DNA of 64,000 nt from SIG78 sp045635745 (GCA_045635745.1 JAZTWG010000011.1:30616-94615); one strand, 5' to 3'. Shown: positions 26,266 to 37,197, numbered from the stretch's first letter. Program-made: numbers and translations. Notes: generated by a model from the letters alone, not told the origin.

Positions 26266-27504
26266 TTACGACAGTTTCTGGATAATCGTTGCCAACGGAG
26301 CAAACAGACCGATAACGATTGTACCTACAATCCCTGCCAGTACCACGATCATGATCGGTTCCAGCAGTGATGTCAGAGCATCCACAGCATTATCGACTTC
26401 TTCATCGTAAGTATTGGCGACTTTTTCCAACATATCCGGCATACGACCGGTTTCTTCACCTACTTCGATCATACTGATAACCATCTGCGGAAATACTTTT
26501 GCAGCGCCCAGCGGTTTGGAGATACCCTCCCCTTCTTTCACCGCATCGTGCACTTTCATAACCGCACGCGCCACCAGTTCGTTACCGGATGTATCGCGCA
26601 CAATGATCAGCGCGTTCAGAACCGGTACCCCTGCGGACATCAGCGTACCCAGAGTTCGGGAAAAACGGGCAATAGCAGTTTTGGAAACAATCGGTCCCAG
26701 AATCGGCATGTTATAAAGCACCCAGTCCAAACCATATTTGCCGTGCTTGTTTTTATACGCCAGTTTGATTGCTGTAATCAGCACAAACGGAGCTGCCAGC
26801 AGATAATACCACCGGGTCTTCATCCACTCGGAGACATCGATCAAAAACTGGGTGATCGCCGGCAGCGGGTCGCCTTCCAGCAGTTCGGTAAAGATCTTGG
26901 TGAAGCTCGGCACAATGAAGATCATCAACCCCGTAGTAACCGCCAATGCCAGCGAGATAACCACCGAAGGATAGATCATTGCCGATTTGACCTTACCAGC
27001 CAAACGGGCAGTCTTTTCCATAAATCCTGCCAGTCGGCCGAGAATCGTTTCCATAGCACCGGCGGCCTCCCCGGCACGCACCATGTTCAGAAACAAACGG
27101 TCAAAAGTTGCCGGATAAAGCGACAGTGCTTCTGAAAATGTTGAACCGGTTTCCACCGAGTCTGCTACCCCGGCCAGCACTTTTTGCGCCATTTTATCCT
27201 TGCATTGCCGCTGCAGCGTGCGCAATGAACGGATAAGCGGCAGACCGGCTTCCAGCAGCGTAGCCAGCTGTCGCGTAATGATCATAAGCTGTTTGCGCTT
27301 GATGATAGACGGGCCGAACTGGATATCCAAATTTATATTGAGTCCGCCGCTTTTTTTCTTCTTGGTGGCTTCTTTGATTTTAGTGGCAAACAACCCGGAC
27401 TTGCGTAACTCCGCTGCGGCAACGGCTTCGGATGCGGCTTCGATGTTGCCCTTAACCTCGCGGCCGCTTTTTTCATCCACGGCTATATAATTGTAATGAG
27501 GCAT
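26266..27504 (-). CDS. PilC/GspF-type inner-membrane platform protein
   Basis: 412 aa. It opens MPHYNYIAVDEKSGREVKGNIEA, the standard GspF/PilC start, and has two T2SSF domains, each with helical bundles and membrane segments ('AMIYPSVVISLALAVTTGLMIFIVPSFTKIF' and the C-terminal 'LLEPIMIVVLAGIVGTIVIGLFAPL'). It anchors the assembly ATPase and passes pilin subunits into the growing filament. GGAGAG precedes the ATG. PilT is encoded 36 bp upstream. Confidence 0.92.
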   Translation of the reverse strand: MPHYNYIAVDEKSGREVKGNIEAASEAVAAAELRKSGLFATKIKEATKKKKSGGLNINLDIQFGPSIIKRKQLMIITRQLATLLEAGLPLIRSLRTLQRQCKDKMAQKVLAGVADSVETGSTFSEALSLYPATFDRLFLNMVRAGEAAGAMETILGRLAGFMEKTARLAGKVKSAMIYPSVVISLALAVTTGLMIFIVPSFTKIFTELLEGDPLPAITQFLIDVSEWMKTRWYYLLAAPFVLITAIKLAYKNKHGKYGLDWVLYNMPILGPIVSKTAIARFSRTLGTLMSAGVPVLNALIIVRDTSGNELVARAVMKVHDAVKEGEGISKPLGAAKVFPQMVISMIEVGEETGRMPDMLEKVANTYDEEVDNAVDALTSLLEPIMIVVLAGIVGTIVIGLFAPLATIIQKLS

Positions 27505-27540
27505 ATGCTCTCTCCTGAATTTACTCTTTAATGCTTATGA

Positions 27541-28626
27541 TCAGGCATTTTCTTCCATTTCTTCAGCCAATTCCTTGGCTTTCTTGATCAAGTCGGCCTG
27601 ATCTCGTGCCATGTTGACCATTTCGTCATATGCGATCTTGCCCTGTTTGTAAAGCTCAAACAAGTGCATATCCATAGTATTCATACCGTACTTGGCACCG
27701 GTCTGCAATTCAGAGGTGATACGGAATGTTTTATTATCGCGGATAAGCGCCTGAATACCCGCTGTCTGGATCATGATTTCAAAAGCTGCAATACGGCCTT
27801 TTTTGTCGCAGCGCGGCAGCAGTTCCTGCGAAATAACCCCGATCAGTGAAGATGCCAGCTGGGTACGGATCTGCTGCTGCTGGGTTGTGGGGAATGCATC
27901 TACGATACGGTCCACTGTTTCCGCCGCGCCGCAAGTGTGCAAAGTACCGAACACCAGGTGCCCGGTTTCCGCCGCAGTAATAGCCGCTTCAATAGTTTCA
28001 AGGTCGCGCATTTCCCCCACCAGAATAATATCCGGGTCCTGGCGCAACGCACGCCGCAAAGCATCTTCAAAGCTGATGGTATCTGAACCGATTTCACGCT
28101 GGATCACAACACTCTTTTTGTGGGGATGATAGAATTCGATCGGGTCCTCGACCGTAATGATGTGGCAGGCCCGCTGCTCATTGATGGCATTGATCATTGA
28201 AGCCAATGTGGTGGATTTACCCGAACCGGTCGGCCCCGTCACCAATACCAGACCGCGGGGCCGGTAAAGCAGATTTTTAACAGCATCGGGCAAACCAAGC
28301 TGCTCAAAACTCAAAAGTTTATTGGGAATCTGACGCAAAATTGTACCGTAGCAGTTTTTCTGCTTGAAGGCACTTACACGAAAACGTGCCTGATCGCCGA
28401 AGGCAAAACCGAAGTCCACAGATCCGACTTCCTGGATTTTCTGGATATGAACTTCCGAAGCAAAAGATTTTACCAAACGCTCCGTATCTTCAGCCGTCAG
28501 CGGCGGCAGATCCAGCGGTGTCATATCCCCATGCAGACGCACTACCGGCGGAACCCCGACTTCGATATGCAAGTCACTTACACCTTCATCTACCACCAAC
28601 TGCAGCAAATCAGCCATTTCTACCAT
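27541..28626 (-). CDS. PilT-type twitching/retraction ATPase
   Basis: 361 aa. The order of motifs is that of PilT: an N-terminal PAS-like part (SDLHIEVG), Walker A GPTGSGKSTT, the Asp box EDPIEF, Walker B DIILVGEMRDLETIEAA and the His box HLVFGTLHT. The C-terminal region is short, without the tetracysteine zinc site of PilB. It would drive pilus retraction. It lies between two PilB-type genes and PilC. Confidence 0.92.
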   Translation of the reverse strand: MVEMADLLQLVVDEGVSDLHIEVGVPPVVRLHGDMTPLDLPPLTAEDTERLVKSFASEVHIQKIQEVGSVDFGFAFGDQARFRVSAFKQKNCYGTILRQIPNKLLSFEQLGLPDAVKNLLYRPRGLVLVTGPTGSGKSTTLASMINAINEQRACHIITVEDPIEFYHPHKKSVVIQREIGSDTISFEDALRRALRQDPDIILVGEMRDLETIEAAITAAETGHLVFGTLHTCGAAETVDRIVDAFPTTQQQQIRTQLASSLIGVISQELLPRCDKKGRIAAFEIMIQTAGIQALIRDNKTFRITSELQTGAKYGMNTMDMHLFELYKQGKIAYDEMVNMARDQADLIKKAKELAEEMEENA

Positions 28627-28681
28627 AGTATGTAACTCCCTTCAAAAAAATCCTTTTTTTCCCCGCAAAAAGCGCACAATA

Positions 28682-30358
28682 TCATGTGTAACGCAAAACC
28701 TCGTCAACCGATGTTTCACCATTGTAAATCGAAATCATACCGTCTTCGCGCATGGTACGCATCCCCTGGGCAATAGCCTTGTTCTGGATTTCCAGCGTAG
28801 GCGCGCCCCGATAAATCAACTCCGAAAGATCGTTGTTCATAACCATGAGTTCGCAGATAGCTTTCCGGCCCTTGTAACCGGTATTCTTGCAAACCGGACA
28901 GCCTTTACCGTAGAAGAACGGTCTGCCCGCGACATCTTCACGGGTGATTTCCAGCCTGTCAAGTTCTTCATCCGACGGCGTATAGGGCGTTTTGCATGCG
29001 TAACACACCCGGCGCAGCAGGCGCTGGCTCAACACCCCCACCAAACTTGAACAGATCAAAAACGGTTCCAGGCCCATATCCACCAGTCGGGTCACCGTAC
29101 TGGCAGAGTCATTGGTGTGCAAAGTACTGAATACAAAGTGCCCGGTCAGCGATGCTTCCACAGCGATCTGCGCGGTGATAAAGTCTCGAATTTCCCCCAC
29201 CAGAATACGGTCAGGGTCCTGTCGCAAAAACGCACGCAACGCCTTTTCAAAAGTCATACCCACAGCTTCATTGATCGGCACCTGTACGATACCGTCGATA
29301 TCATATTCCACCGGATCCTCGGCGGTCAGGATTTTATCGCCGACCACGTTGATTTCATTGATCGCCGAATAAAGCGTTGTAGTCTTACCGGAACCGGTCG
29401 GCCCTGTAACCAGCAGAATACCATTGGGCAAATGGATGATCTCACGGAATTTTTTCAACAGATTTTCATCCATCCCCAGCGAGTCCAAACTCAAATTAAC
29501 TACTGTACGGTCAAGTACACGAAGCACCACCGATTCGCCGTAGCTTGTAGGCAGACAGGATACACGCAAGTCCACCGGTTTGCCATTCATCTTGGTCTGG
29601 ATACGGCCGTCCTGCGGTACACGCCGTTCTGAAATGTTAAGTCCGCTCAAGATCTTCACACGGCTGGTGATCGGCAGCGACATTGCTTTAGGCGGCGGCG
29701 GCAATTCGTACAAAGCACCGTCCACCCGGTAACGGATCCGGTATTCGTGTTCAAACGGTTCAAAATGAATGTCACTGGCTTTATCTTTGATTGCCTGACG
29801 GATCACGAAGTCCACAAAACGCACAACCGGCGCGGAGTTCGCGGCCGATTCCAGATCGTCTTCATCCTCAAAATCGCCTTCGCCTTCGCCAAAATCGCCG
29901 AACATACTCATCACATCCTGAGTTTCCAGCGGATAGTACTTTTCAATCGCTTCATCGAACTGTTCATCCGGAGCCATGGCCAAATTAAAATCCCGGCCGA
30001 GAATAAAACGCAAATCATCTATTGCAGTGGTATCCAGCGGGTTACGCATTGCCAGCACCAGAATATCATCTTCCAAGCGAATCGCAACCACCCCGTAGGT
30101 ACGAGCAGTATTAGGGTCGATCAATTCCAGCGTAGAAGTCTGAATATCAGTTTCCAGCAAATCAACTATCTCCAGCCCCATATTCTCGGATATCAGCCGC
30201 AAAAGATCTTTTTCACTGCAAAAACCGTAATCCAGCACAATGTCCCGGAAACTTTTTCCGGAACGCTCCTGTTCTTCCAAAGCCTCGTGAAGCTGATTTT
30301 CGCTTACTCCGGCATCGAACAATATATCGTAGAGAGCCTGTGTTTCCTGATCTATCAT
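28682..30358 (-). CDS. PilB/GspE-type assembly ATPase (second of a tandem pair)
   Basis: 558 aa. N-terminal MshEN-type domains (1-160) precede the ATPase core with Walker A GPTGSGKTTT, Asp box AEDPVEYD, Walker B DRILVGEIRDF and His box HFVFSTLHT. A C-terminal zinc site is formed by CYACKTPY and CPVCKNTGYKGR. An acidic insert (GDFGEGEGDFEDEDD, about 165-180) separates the two halves. It powers filament extension. It starts 23 bp after the first PilB-type gene, and the two are related but not recent copies. Confidence 0.92.
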   Translation of the reverse strand: MIDQETQALYDILFDAGVSENQLHEALEEQERSGKSFRDIVLDYGFCSEKDLLRLISENMGLEIVDLLETDIQTSTLELIDPNTARTYGVVAIRLEDDILVLAMRNPLDTTAIDDLRFILGRDFNLAMAPDEQFDEAIEKYYPLETQDVMSMFGDFGEGEGDFEDEDDLESAANSAPVVRFVDFVIRQAIKDKASDIHFEPFEHEYRIRYRVDGALYELPPPPKAMSLPITSRVKILSGLNISERRVPQDGRIQTKMNGKPVDLRVSCLPTSYGESVVLRVLDRTVVNLSLDSLGMDENLLKKFREIIHLPNGILLVTGPTGSGKTTTLYSAINEINVVGDKILTAEDPVEYDIDGIVQVPINEAVGMTFEKALRAFLRQDPDRILVGEIRDFITAQIAVEASLTGHFVFSTLHTNDSASTVTRLVDMGLEPFLICSSLVGVLSQRLLRRVCYACKTPYTPSDEELDRLEITREDVAGRPFFYGKGCPVCKNTGYKGRKAICELMVMNNDLSELIYRGAPTLEIQNKAIAQGMRTMREDGMISIYNGETSVDEVLRYT

Positions 30359-30381
30359 AAAAATTCACCCAATAATTTGAT

Positions 30382-32082
30382 TTAGTCTTCGTCCATCATA
30401 GTTACGCGGATAACTTCTTCCAGAGTGGAAATACCTGCTTCGGCTTTACGCATGGCATCATCGCGCAGCGAATGCATCCCATTACGGCGGGCTGCATCAC
30501 GGATGACCTGTGTAGGTTCATTGCGGTAGACCAATTCGGTTATATCATTATCGAGCATGCAGATTTCATAAATACCGATACGTCCTTTGTAACCGGTTTT
30601 ACCGCAGCTGGAACAGCCTTTGCCTTTTTTGAACGTATGGGTGGCCAAATATTCATCGGAAAGCCCCAGCAGATGTTTTTCTGCCTCAGTAGGAGTATAA
30701 TCCTGCGCACAATGTTTGCAGACACGACGCAGCAGACGCTGTGCCATGATCGCACGCACGGCCGAAGCCACCAGAAACGCCTTGACCCCCATATCCACCA
30801 GTCGGGTGATAGCCCCCGGAGCATCGTTGGTGTGCAATGTGCTGAATACCAGGTGCCCGGTAAGAGCGGCGTTGATGGCGATTTCAGCCGTTTCCACGTC
30901 TCGGATTTCCCCGATCATTACGATATTCGGTGCCTGACGCAATATGGCTCGCAAAGCTGCGGCAAAAGTCATATTCACATACCGGTCGACCTGCACCTGG
31001 TTGATACCGGCCAGCTGATATTCCACCGGGTCTTCCACGGTGATGATTTTACGCGACACAGTATTGATCGTATTCAAAAACGCATAAAGCGAAGTTGTCT
31101 TACCCGAACCGGTAGGCCCGGTTACCAGAAAGATCCCGTCCGGCATACTGAGAATACGGTTTACCAGCACCATATCGTCGGCATAAAAACCCAGTTTCGG
31201 CACATCAAGCTGAATACTGGATTTATCCAGAATACGCATTACGATACTTTCGCCGTGAGTTGTGGGAATACTGGATACACGAAGGTCGATATCTTTGGAA
31301 CCCACACTCATCTTGATACGTCCGTCCTGCGGGATCCGTTTTTCAGTAATATCCAAACGCGACATAATCTTGAGTCGGCTGGTCAGATTGGGCTGCAGAA
31401 ATTTCGGCGGAGCATCCACTTCGCGCAACACGCCGTCGATACGGTAACGGATGCGGTAGCGCTTTTCCATGGGCTCCATGTGAATATCGCTGGCACCGAA
31501 CCGGTAAGCATCGATAATGATTCCGGAAACCAGCCGGATGATCGGGGCATCATCATCATCTTCTTCTTCAATATCATCGACTTTTTCCATCATACCGGCT
31601 TCTTCGCCCAACTGGCTCATCAAGCCTTCCATGGCATCAGCCGGAGTCCGGTAATTGGCATCCAGAATTTTATCTATCTGCTCCTGAGTGGCCACCACCG
31701 CTTCAATATCGCAACCCAAACGGTAACGCAAAGCGTCGATCACATCCATAGCGCTGGGGTCAGCGATCGCCACAGTAAGCAAATCATCGTGCTTCATAAC
31801 CGGTACAACGTTATACGATACAGCCAGATCGCCAGGCATGGCATCTGCAACTTCCGGCGGCACACTGTAACTGGACAAATCAATCATTTCCAGCCCGTAC
31901 TCCTGCGCCAGAAGCTGGGTAATTTCCAATTCGCTAACGATCTTTTTGGAAATCAAGGCATCCACCATGGATATTTCGCCAGGAAAATCCCGAACAAATT
32001 GCTGTGCGGCTTCAAGCTGTTCCGGCGATACCAGACCGGCCTGCTTTATAAGCTCAAGCACATACTTATTATCTCTGGCCAA
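30382..32082 (-). CDS. PilB/GspE-type assembly ATPase (first of a tandem pair)
   Basis: 566 aa. The start is a TTG at 32082, supported by GGAG 8 nt upstream; no ATG fits. MshEN-like N-terminal domain, Walker A GPTGSGKTTS, Asp box VEDPVEYQ, Walker B NIVMIGEIRDVE and zinc site CKHCAQDY with CSSCGKTGYKGR. The EEEDDDDA linker parallels the acidic insert of the next gene. It is the first gene of the leftward pilus transcript. Two extension ATPases in one operon suggest that two filament systems share one platform, or that one ATPase serves secretion. Confidence 0.92.
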   Translation of the reverse strand: MARDNKYVLELIKQAGLVSPEQLEAAQQFVRDFPGEISMVDALISKKIVSELEITQLLAQEYGLEMIDLSSYSVPPEVADAMPGDLAVSYNVVPVMKHDDLLTVAIADPSAMDVIDALRYRLGCDIEAVVATQEQIDKILDANYRTPADAMEGLMSQLGEEAGMMEKVDDIEEEDDDDAPIIRLVSGIIIDAYRFGASDIHMEPMEKRYRIRYRIDGVLREVDAPPKFLQPNLTSRLKIMSRLDITEKRIPQDGRIKMSVGSKDIDLRVSSIPTTHGESIVMRILDKSSIQLDVPKLGFYADDMVLVNRILSMPDGIFLVTGPTGSGKTTSLYAFLNTINTVSRKIITVEDPVEYQLAGINQVQVDRYVNMTFAAALRAILRQAPNIVMIGEIRDVETAEIAINAALTGHLVFSTLHTNDAPGAITRLVDMGVKAFLVASAVRAIMAQRLLRRVCKHCAQDYTPTEAEKHLLGLSDEYLATHTFKKGKGCSSCGKTGYKGRIGIYEICMLDNDITELVYRNEPTQVIRDAARRNGMHSLRDDAMRKAEAGISTLEEVIRVTMMDED

Positions 32083-32170
32083 AACTACACTCCTTGCTGT
32101 AATTGAAATTTCAAAAAATTATAAATCACAGAAAGATACTATTGAATTGGATTTTTTGCAAATCAAAAAA

Positions 32171-32214
32171 CAGTAAAAGGTGCGTTTTTTTCAAGAAAAA
32201 CGCACCTTTTACTG
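32171..32214. terminator. Strong terminator with a 19-bp stem
   Basis: CAGTAAAAGGTGCGTTTTT (32171-32189) pairs perfectly with the bases at 32196-32214 around a 6-nt loop. It ends the leftward esterase transcript before the pilus operon. Confidence 0.85.
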
Positions 32215-32250
32215 TACAAAGCACCGACTGCCCTTTTCGGCAGCATAATT

Positions 32251-33561
32251 TTACTGTTTGAACAGTTTATCAGCGCATGCGTAATAATGCACCCAATCGG
32301 CGGCAGTTATTGAGTGAATACCGGTTTTGCAATGGTATTTAACCATATTGCCGACAGATTGATCCAATGCCGGAAAACTGTCGGGCAGAGAACGCTCAAA
32401 GCCGTAGAGTTTCCACACTTTTTCGGCCTCTCCGGCAGCCAGAAACTCACCATAGGGATCTGCCCCGCAATCCTCGCTGCTGCTTGCCACATACAAACAG
32501 CGCGGAGCGATCAAAGCCATAAGCTGGTGCTGATCCACCGGCATAGTTTCCTCCCGGTCGGCATACTCAATAAATTTATCTGCAAACCAGAAGCGCTGCA
32601 GATACGCCAGATGTCCCGGGCGCTCTCCATACACCCGGCAGGCGGGTGAAGCCCCCATGCAGCCGGAATTATTGGAAATCACCATCTTGAAGCGTTTATC
32701 ATTCACCCCTGCCCACAACGCAGCTTTGCCCAACCGGCTGTGTCCGACGACAGCGGCTTTTTCCGCATCGACTTCCGGAATATCTTCCAATACATCCATC
32801 ATCCGGCTCACTCCCCATGCCCATGCGGAAATTGCTCCATAATTACGAACCGGCGCCGGCGGCTCCGGCAATTCAGCAAGTTCGTCCGGAGTCTTGAACA
32901 AAGTGTAAATACTTTTGGCAAAACCGAATGGATTATCCGGGAATATTTCACCAAAATTGGCAGTAGCCACTGCATAGCCGCGTTTCATGGCTTCCTCAAA
33001 ATTCCAGCTCTCCATTTTTATAAAGCGTTTATCCTCCGGAGTAACAGCGCTGCGCCACCAATGCTTTGCAACATGAGCGGCTCCGCGAGTCAAAAGCACG
33101 TCATCATCCGGAGTATTGGCCTGATTGCCGTCAAAGTTCAGTCCCACAAAAACAGGCACTTTCCCTTCAGCATTTTCCGGCACATACAAAAGCACATCAA
33201 AGTCATGCACCCGACCGTCGTTCATTTTGCAGTAAATACGGATTTCCCGCCGATAGGCCAAACCGCCGAGCGCACCGTGTTTTTCCGCCAGCATCCGCAC
33301 TTCCAGTTTATCCGGCGGCGGGGGAAGTGCTCCGTAAATATGTTCTTCAAAAATCTTGAGCAGTTCTCCGCGGGATTTTTCCCATTCTGCAAGCGTATCG
33401 GGCAGCGGCAGAAATTTCCACGGAGGCACTTTGCTTTCGTCATGATTGCGCCGCCGGTAAAGTTCAGCACTCCAATGATCCATCATACGCGAAAGCGCAA
33501 TTATCTCTGCGCGATGTTCCGGAATACGGGGCTGATTTTCACTTTCAGGAATGCTGTGCAT
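32251..33561 (-). CDS. CE15-like glucuronoyl esterase/alpha-beta hydrolase
   Basis: 436 aa. The nucleophile elbow is GHSRLGK with Ser275; fungal and many bacterial CE15 enzymes have GCSRxGK, and the His variant occurs in related bacterial esterases. The C-terminal 'IHSITAADW' offers His416 as the catalytic base. The N-terminal 'EEHIYGALPPPP' and 'VPVFVGLNFDGNQ' fit the family. CE15 cleaves ester bonds between glucuronic acid and lignin or other alcohols. There is no signal peptide, so it would act inside the cell on an imported fragment. It follows the broken glycosidase gene by 3 bp, so the two were co-transcribed. Confidence 0.75.
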   Translation of the reverse strand: MHSIPESENQPRIPEHRAEIIALSRMMDHWSAELYRRRNHDESKVPPWKFLPLPDTLAEWEKSRGELLKIFEEHIYGALPPPPDKLEVRMLAEKHGALGGLAYRREIRIYCKMNDGRVHDFDVLLYVPENAEGKVPVFVGLNFDGNQANTPDDDVLLTRGAAHVAKHWWRSAVTPEDKRFIKMESWNFEEAMKRGYAVATANFGEIFPDNPFGFAKSIYTLFKTPDELAELPEPPAPVRNYGAISAWAWGVSRMMDVLEDIPEVDAEKAAVVGHSRLGKAALWAGVNDKRFKMVISNNSGCMGASPACRVYGERPGHLAYLQRFWFADKFIEYADREETMPVDQHQLMALIAPRCLYVASSSEDCGADPYGEFLAAGEAEKVWKLYGFERSLPDSFPALDQSVGNMVKYHCKTGIHSITAADWVHYYACADKLFKQ

Positions 33562-33564
33562 AAG

Positions 33565-36500
33565 TTATTTCTCCATATAGACCAGCGCATAAACTTTCAT
33601 CAATCCGGCCGGAACAGTCACCTTGCTCTGCAAATTTGAATACTCGATTTTCAACGCCTTGCGGCCCTCGAATTCCGGCGAAACAGCGTAAGCATTTTTA
33701 ACCTTGAACGGCACCGTAACAGTGAACTCTTCCAAACGCGGGAAAGCAGTTTTATCCAAATAATAACCAACGGTCTTTCCGACTTCCGGCATGGAATTTA
33801 CTGCATTCAAAAAGTGCAGAATAAACTTGTCATCCTGCGTGTAGGCCGCACTGAAGACATCTTCCGGCAGATTATCGACCTGCCAATCGCGGGCGTAGGC
33901 TTTACCGACCAGATCATCCAAAAGTTTTTTCTGGAAGGCTTCCAGTTTGAGATCGGGTTCAAAAGTATGTTTAGCCCCCACCATAAGATAGTTGGCACAA
34001 TTTCCGGAGCCGTACATACCCGGATAGTATACAAACGCTCCCTTGCCGACTTTTTTGCTGATAACAGCCGGCAAGCTGCGCTTGGCTCTGGTAACAAAGG
34101 CCGCCTCGCCGGTTTTTACCGGCATATTGGGCATCTGGCGGAAGATAATGCTGCGCAACGGTTTGGAGCGATCATTGCCATCAGCAGTGATCGCTGCGAT
34201 TTCGGCACCGGCGGGCCCTTTCGGGGAAGCTTTCCAGCCGAAAATCGTTCCGGCAAGATCGTTGGAGCGCAGTTTGCCGAATTCGTTGCAGACCCCGGTC
34301 ATGTATGAAGCGCTTACCGTACCGCCTTTTTTCATAAAATCCATAATTGCCGATATGCATTTATCGCTCAAATACGGGCTGTTGCCCAAAATCAGCAGTG
34401 AGTAACGGGAAAGGCGTTCGGCATTGAGATCGTCTTCACTTATCATATCGTAATCAACATGCATTTTTTCCAGCATCTGCGCCGTGCCGAAGATTTCCCG
34501 GCGGTAAGAACCGGCTGCGGGAAAAGATCCTGCCATATTGCGGCTGGTTTCCGAAAAGAGCAATGCAGCCTTGGCCGCCGATCTGGCTTTAGTCAGATCC
34601 ATATTGCCCTTATCCACAGTGAAGGTGCGGAAATTGACTTCGCCTTCCGGGCATGGAATAAATCTCGTTTCCCAGGTCTGCTGACCATTGAGATTGTTCA
34701 TTGCCCAGCCGAAATATTTGATTTTCCAGTCATTAGCATAGACCAGACCGAAAACCGGAGTATTGCCGGTGCGGTTGAAGAACGAAAATGCTTTGCGGGT
34801 ACTGTTAATGGCCCGTGCGCAGGCAAATACATTTCGCGGCATGATCTCGGTACCGATCATATCCCACGAACGGGCATAGTTGAATATATCACTGCCCATA
34901 TCATTGGTTGCCCAGTCGCCGGTCAGGCCGTATTCAGTGGTGTAACCTATAAAGATGAAGTCCTTGCGGTATTCGGCTACCTTTTTACGCAAATTCAGCC
35001 AGAATTCGCCGATCTTGCGCCGCCGCCACTCTTGCCATGTGCGCCACAGCGTGGATCTGGGATTATTGAGATCTTTGGAAAGTTCATCCGCCGGCAGCTG
35101 ACAACCGGTATCTTCAAAGAAAAACTTGCGGCAGTAAGCACACCCGCAGAAAGCCGGAGTCATGAAAACACACTCATCGACCATAATGCCGTCGATGCCG
35201 GTTTTGCGGATATGCTCCATGAGAGTATTCTGAAATTCATTGACCGCTTTGGGGTTGGTCATACAGCGGGCACGCCCCGGCAGGCCGCCATCAATAGTTT
35301 CCTGCAAACGGTCATTCCACGCAATCAGACGACGGAAGCCGGAATCAGAGTTCCACAGCATCGAGTAATCTATATGGTCGATAAAAATGAGCTCTTTGCC
35401 TGATTTGCGCCCCGCTTTCACATAATCGCCGATAACTTTGTGCAGACGCTCTTTGTGCGGTTCGGCAAAAGTGTGGCGTGCCAGCATGCCGTTAAACATG
35501 ACTATATCTATCTTGTTCTGCAAAAGTTCTTTTATGTTGCGTTCAACCGCACCGGGAGCGCTGAATTCGCAGAACACGCCGGAGTTGCCGGTGCCCCACG
35601 AGCCGATCATTGCCGAAAAAATCTTCTTTTTATAAGAACTCATATCGCCGTAAGCAGTGGTCCATGGATTCATGCGGATCTCATCGGCGGCTTCTTTACC
35701 CGGTTCCGGCAGCGGAAAGCTGGACAAATGCACATTATATGCCGGTTCTTCGGCATAATGTTCATTGTGATAAAACGGCGAAGGATAATCTTTATCCTTG
35801 CTCAACCACAGTGCCCGGCGTATGCTCAAATCTTCTTTGGAAGCCAGCAAAAGCTGAAAAGCTATTTCCGAAACCCGCCAGTTGCCGGAAAACTCAAACA
35901 CCGCCTTACCGTCTTCCAGCCACATGGGCAGTTGAATTTTCCGGGCAGTTCGCGGTGCGGTATCAAGTCCCTTGACCAGTTCGCGGCCATTGAGTTTCAG
36001 ATTCATACCTGTAAGCGCCTTGTCGCCGGTTCCCAAATTGATAGTGACTATGTAGAGTCCCCGACGTTTCAAATCGGCCTGAAATACAGCGTTGCCCTTA
36101 CCGGAGGCAGCAGCATAAAGCGTGCCCTGCGGACGGAATTCTTCCAGTTCTGCATTCGGCTGATTCACCCAGCCGAATGAGCGTTTGGCAGTGTAAGGCA
36201 GCAAATGGGCGCGGACTTTGCCTTTTCCATGCCTGGAGGCGCCGAAAACGAAACGTTTTTCTGCTGCCATTTCCGAGCAGTAGCCGTATTTATCGCAGGA
36301 GTGGCGCATTTCAAAATCTTTTTCCGTACCGGCATAAAGCACGATCTTGCCGGTATGAATACCGCCGTTACGGCTGGATTGTGTTCCCATGCTGAAACGG
36401 ATCATATCGCCAACTTTGTTCAGAGAGCCGAAACCGGAAAGACTGCCGATAGTATAACTTGAATACAGATCCTGCACCCCGGACGGAGCAAAGTCAACAA

Positions 36501-37013
36501 CCAGATTGAAATCCTTTTTGCTGAAAGCTATACAGCGTACCGATCCCCCCAGAATCGAACGGTATTTGCCGCCGGTTTTAAGCACGCCTTTAACATATTT
36601 ATTGCGTCGCTGCCCGCCGACAAAAGCCACATAACTGCAACCATCCAGTACCGCGGCGGGGATTTCAAAATAACGCTGGATCCCGCCCTGATAAAACTCA
36701 TTATTGAATGCCGGAATCATTGCCTGAAAAGTCAGTCCAGCTCTTTGCCGTTTTCAACAGTTGCCGCTTCGCGCCGCCATTTGATATTGTGCGAAGTGCC
36801 CCAGGCAGAAAGGATAAGATCATTGCCTGACTTTTCTGCCAGAACTCTTTCCGGCGCAAAACCGGGAGTAAAGCCTTCGCCCACGATAAGGGGTTTACCA
36901 TTGAAATTCACGGTATAAGATTTACCGGCTTCTTTCAACTCAAAAACACTTCCGGCACGGAGCACAAAACCGCAGGCAGCCAACAGCAGAATAGCAAATA
37001 TTTTTCTTTTCAT
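33565..37013 (-). pseudogene. Frameshifted gene for a large exported glycosidase-like protein
   Basis: Two consecutive open frames together make one protein. The first (37013-36732, 93 codons) has a signal peptide, MKRKIFAILLLAACGFVLRAG, and stops at TGA (36734-36732) after '...VENGKELD'. The second continues in the -1 frame from before that stop: 'GLTFQA' leads into an ATG at 36720 and 1051 more codons. Loss of one base near GACTG (about 36736) would cause the break. The long part has a beta-sandwich N-terminus, a TIM-barrel-like centre with 'DGIMVDECVFMTPAFCGCAYCRKFF', and a glutamine-amidotransferase-like domain ('LLILGNSPYLSDKCI...') as in beta-galactosidases of the GH42 type. The ATG at 36720 has no good ribosome-binding site. 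It may be a sequencing error instead of true decay. Confidence 0.7.
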
Positions 37014-37169
37014 ACGAAACCTTAACAGATCTATAATTTATTGATATTGTTCAAATAACGGGCGTAAATTTTTAGCAATATACATTCCCTTTCTGATAAA
37101 TTCAAGAAATGGAATATTTTTTCAACAAAAAAACTGTTTGCTCGCCAATGCTGTTCCGGGCATAAAACT

Positions 37170-37197
37170 TTGCATTTTCCATCTTCAGGTGTATATT
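37170..37197 (+). promoter_or_regulatory. Promoter of the DMT transporter gene
   Basis: TTGCAT (37170-37175), a 16-nt spacer and TATATT (37192-37197), 27 bp before the ATG. Confidence 0.55.

Noticed and set aside
30472..32106. A 544-codon open frame on the plus strand
   Set aside because: It lies wholly opposite the PilB-type gene, has no ribosome-binding site and no family resemblance. It arises from the codon usage of the real gene.
36732..36745. Programmed -1 ribosomal frameshift in the glycosidase gene
   Set aside because: No slippery heptamer of the X-XXY-YYZ type is present at the junction and no strong downstream structure is apparent; a lost base explains it more simply.
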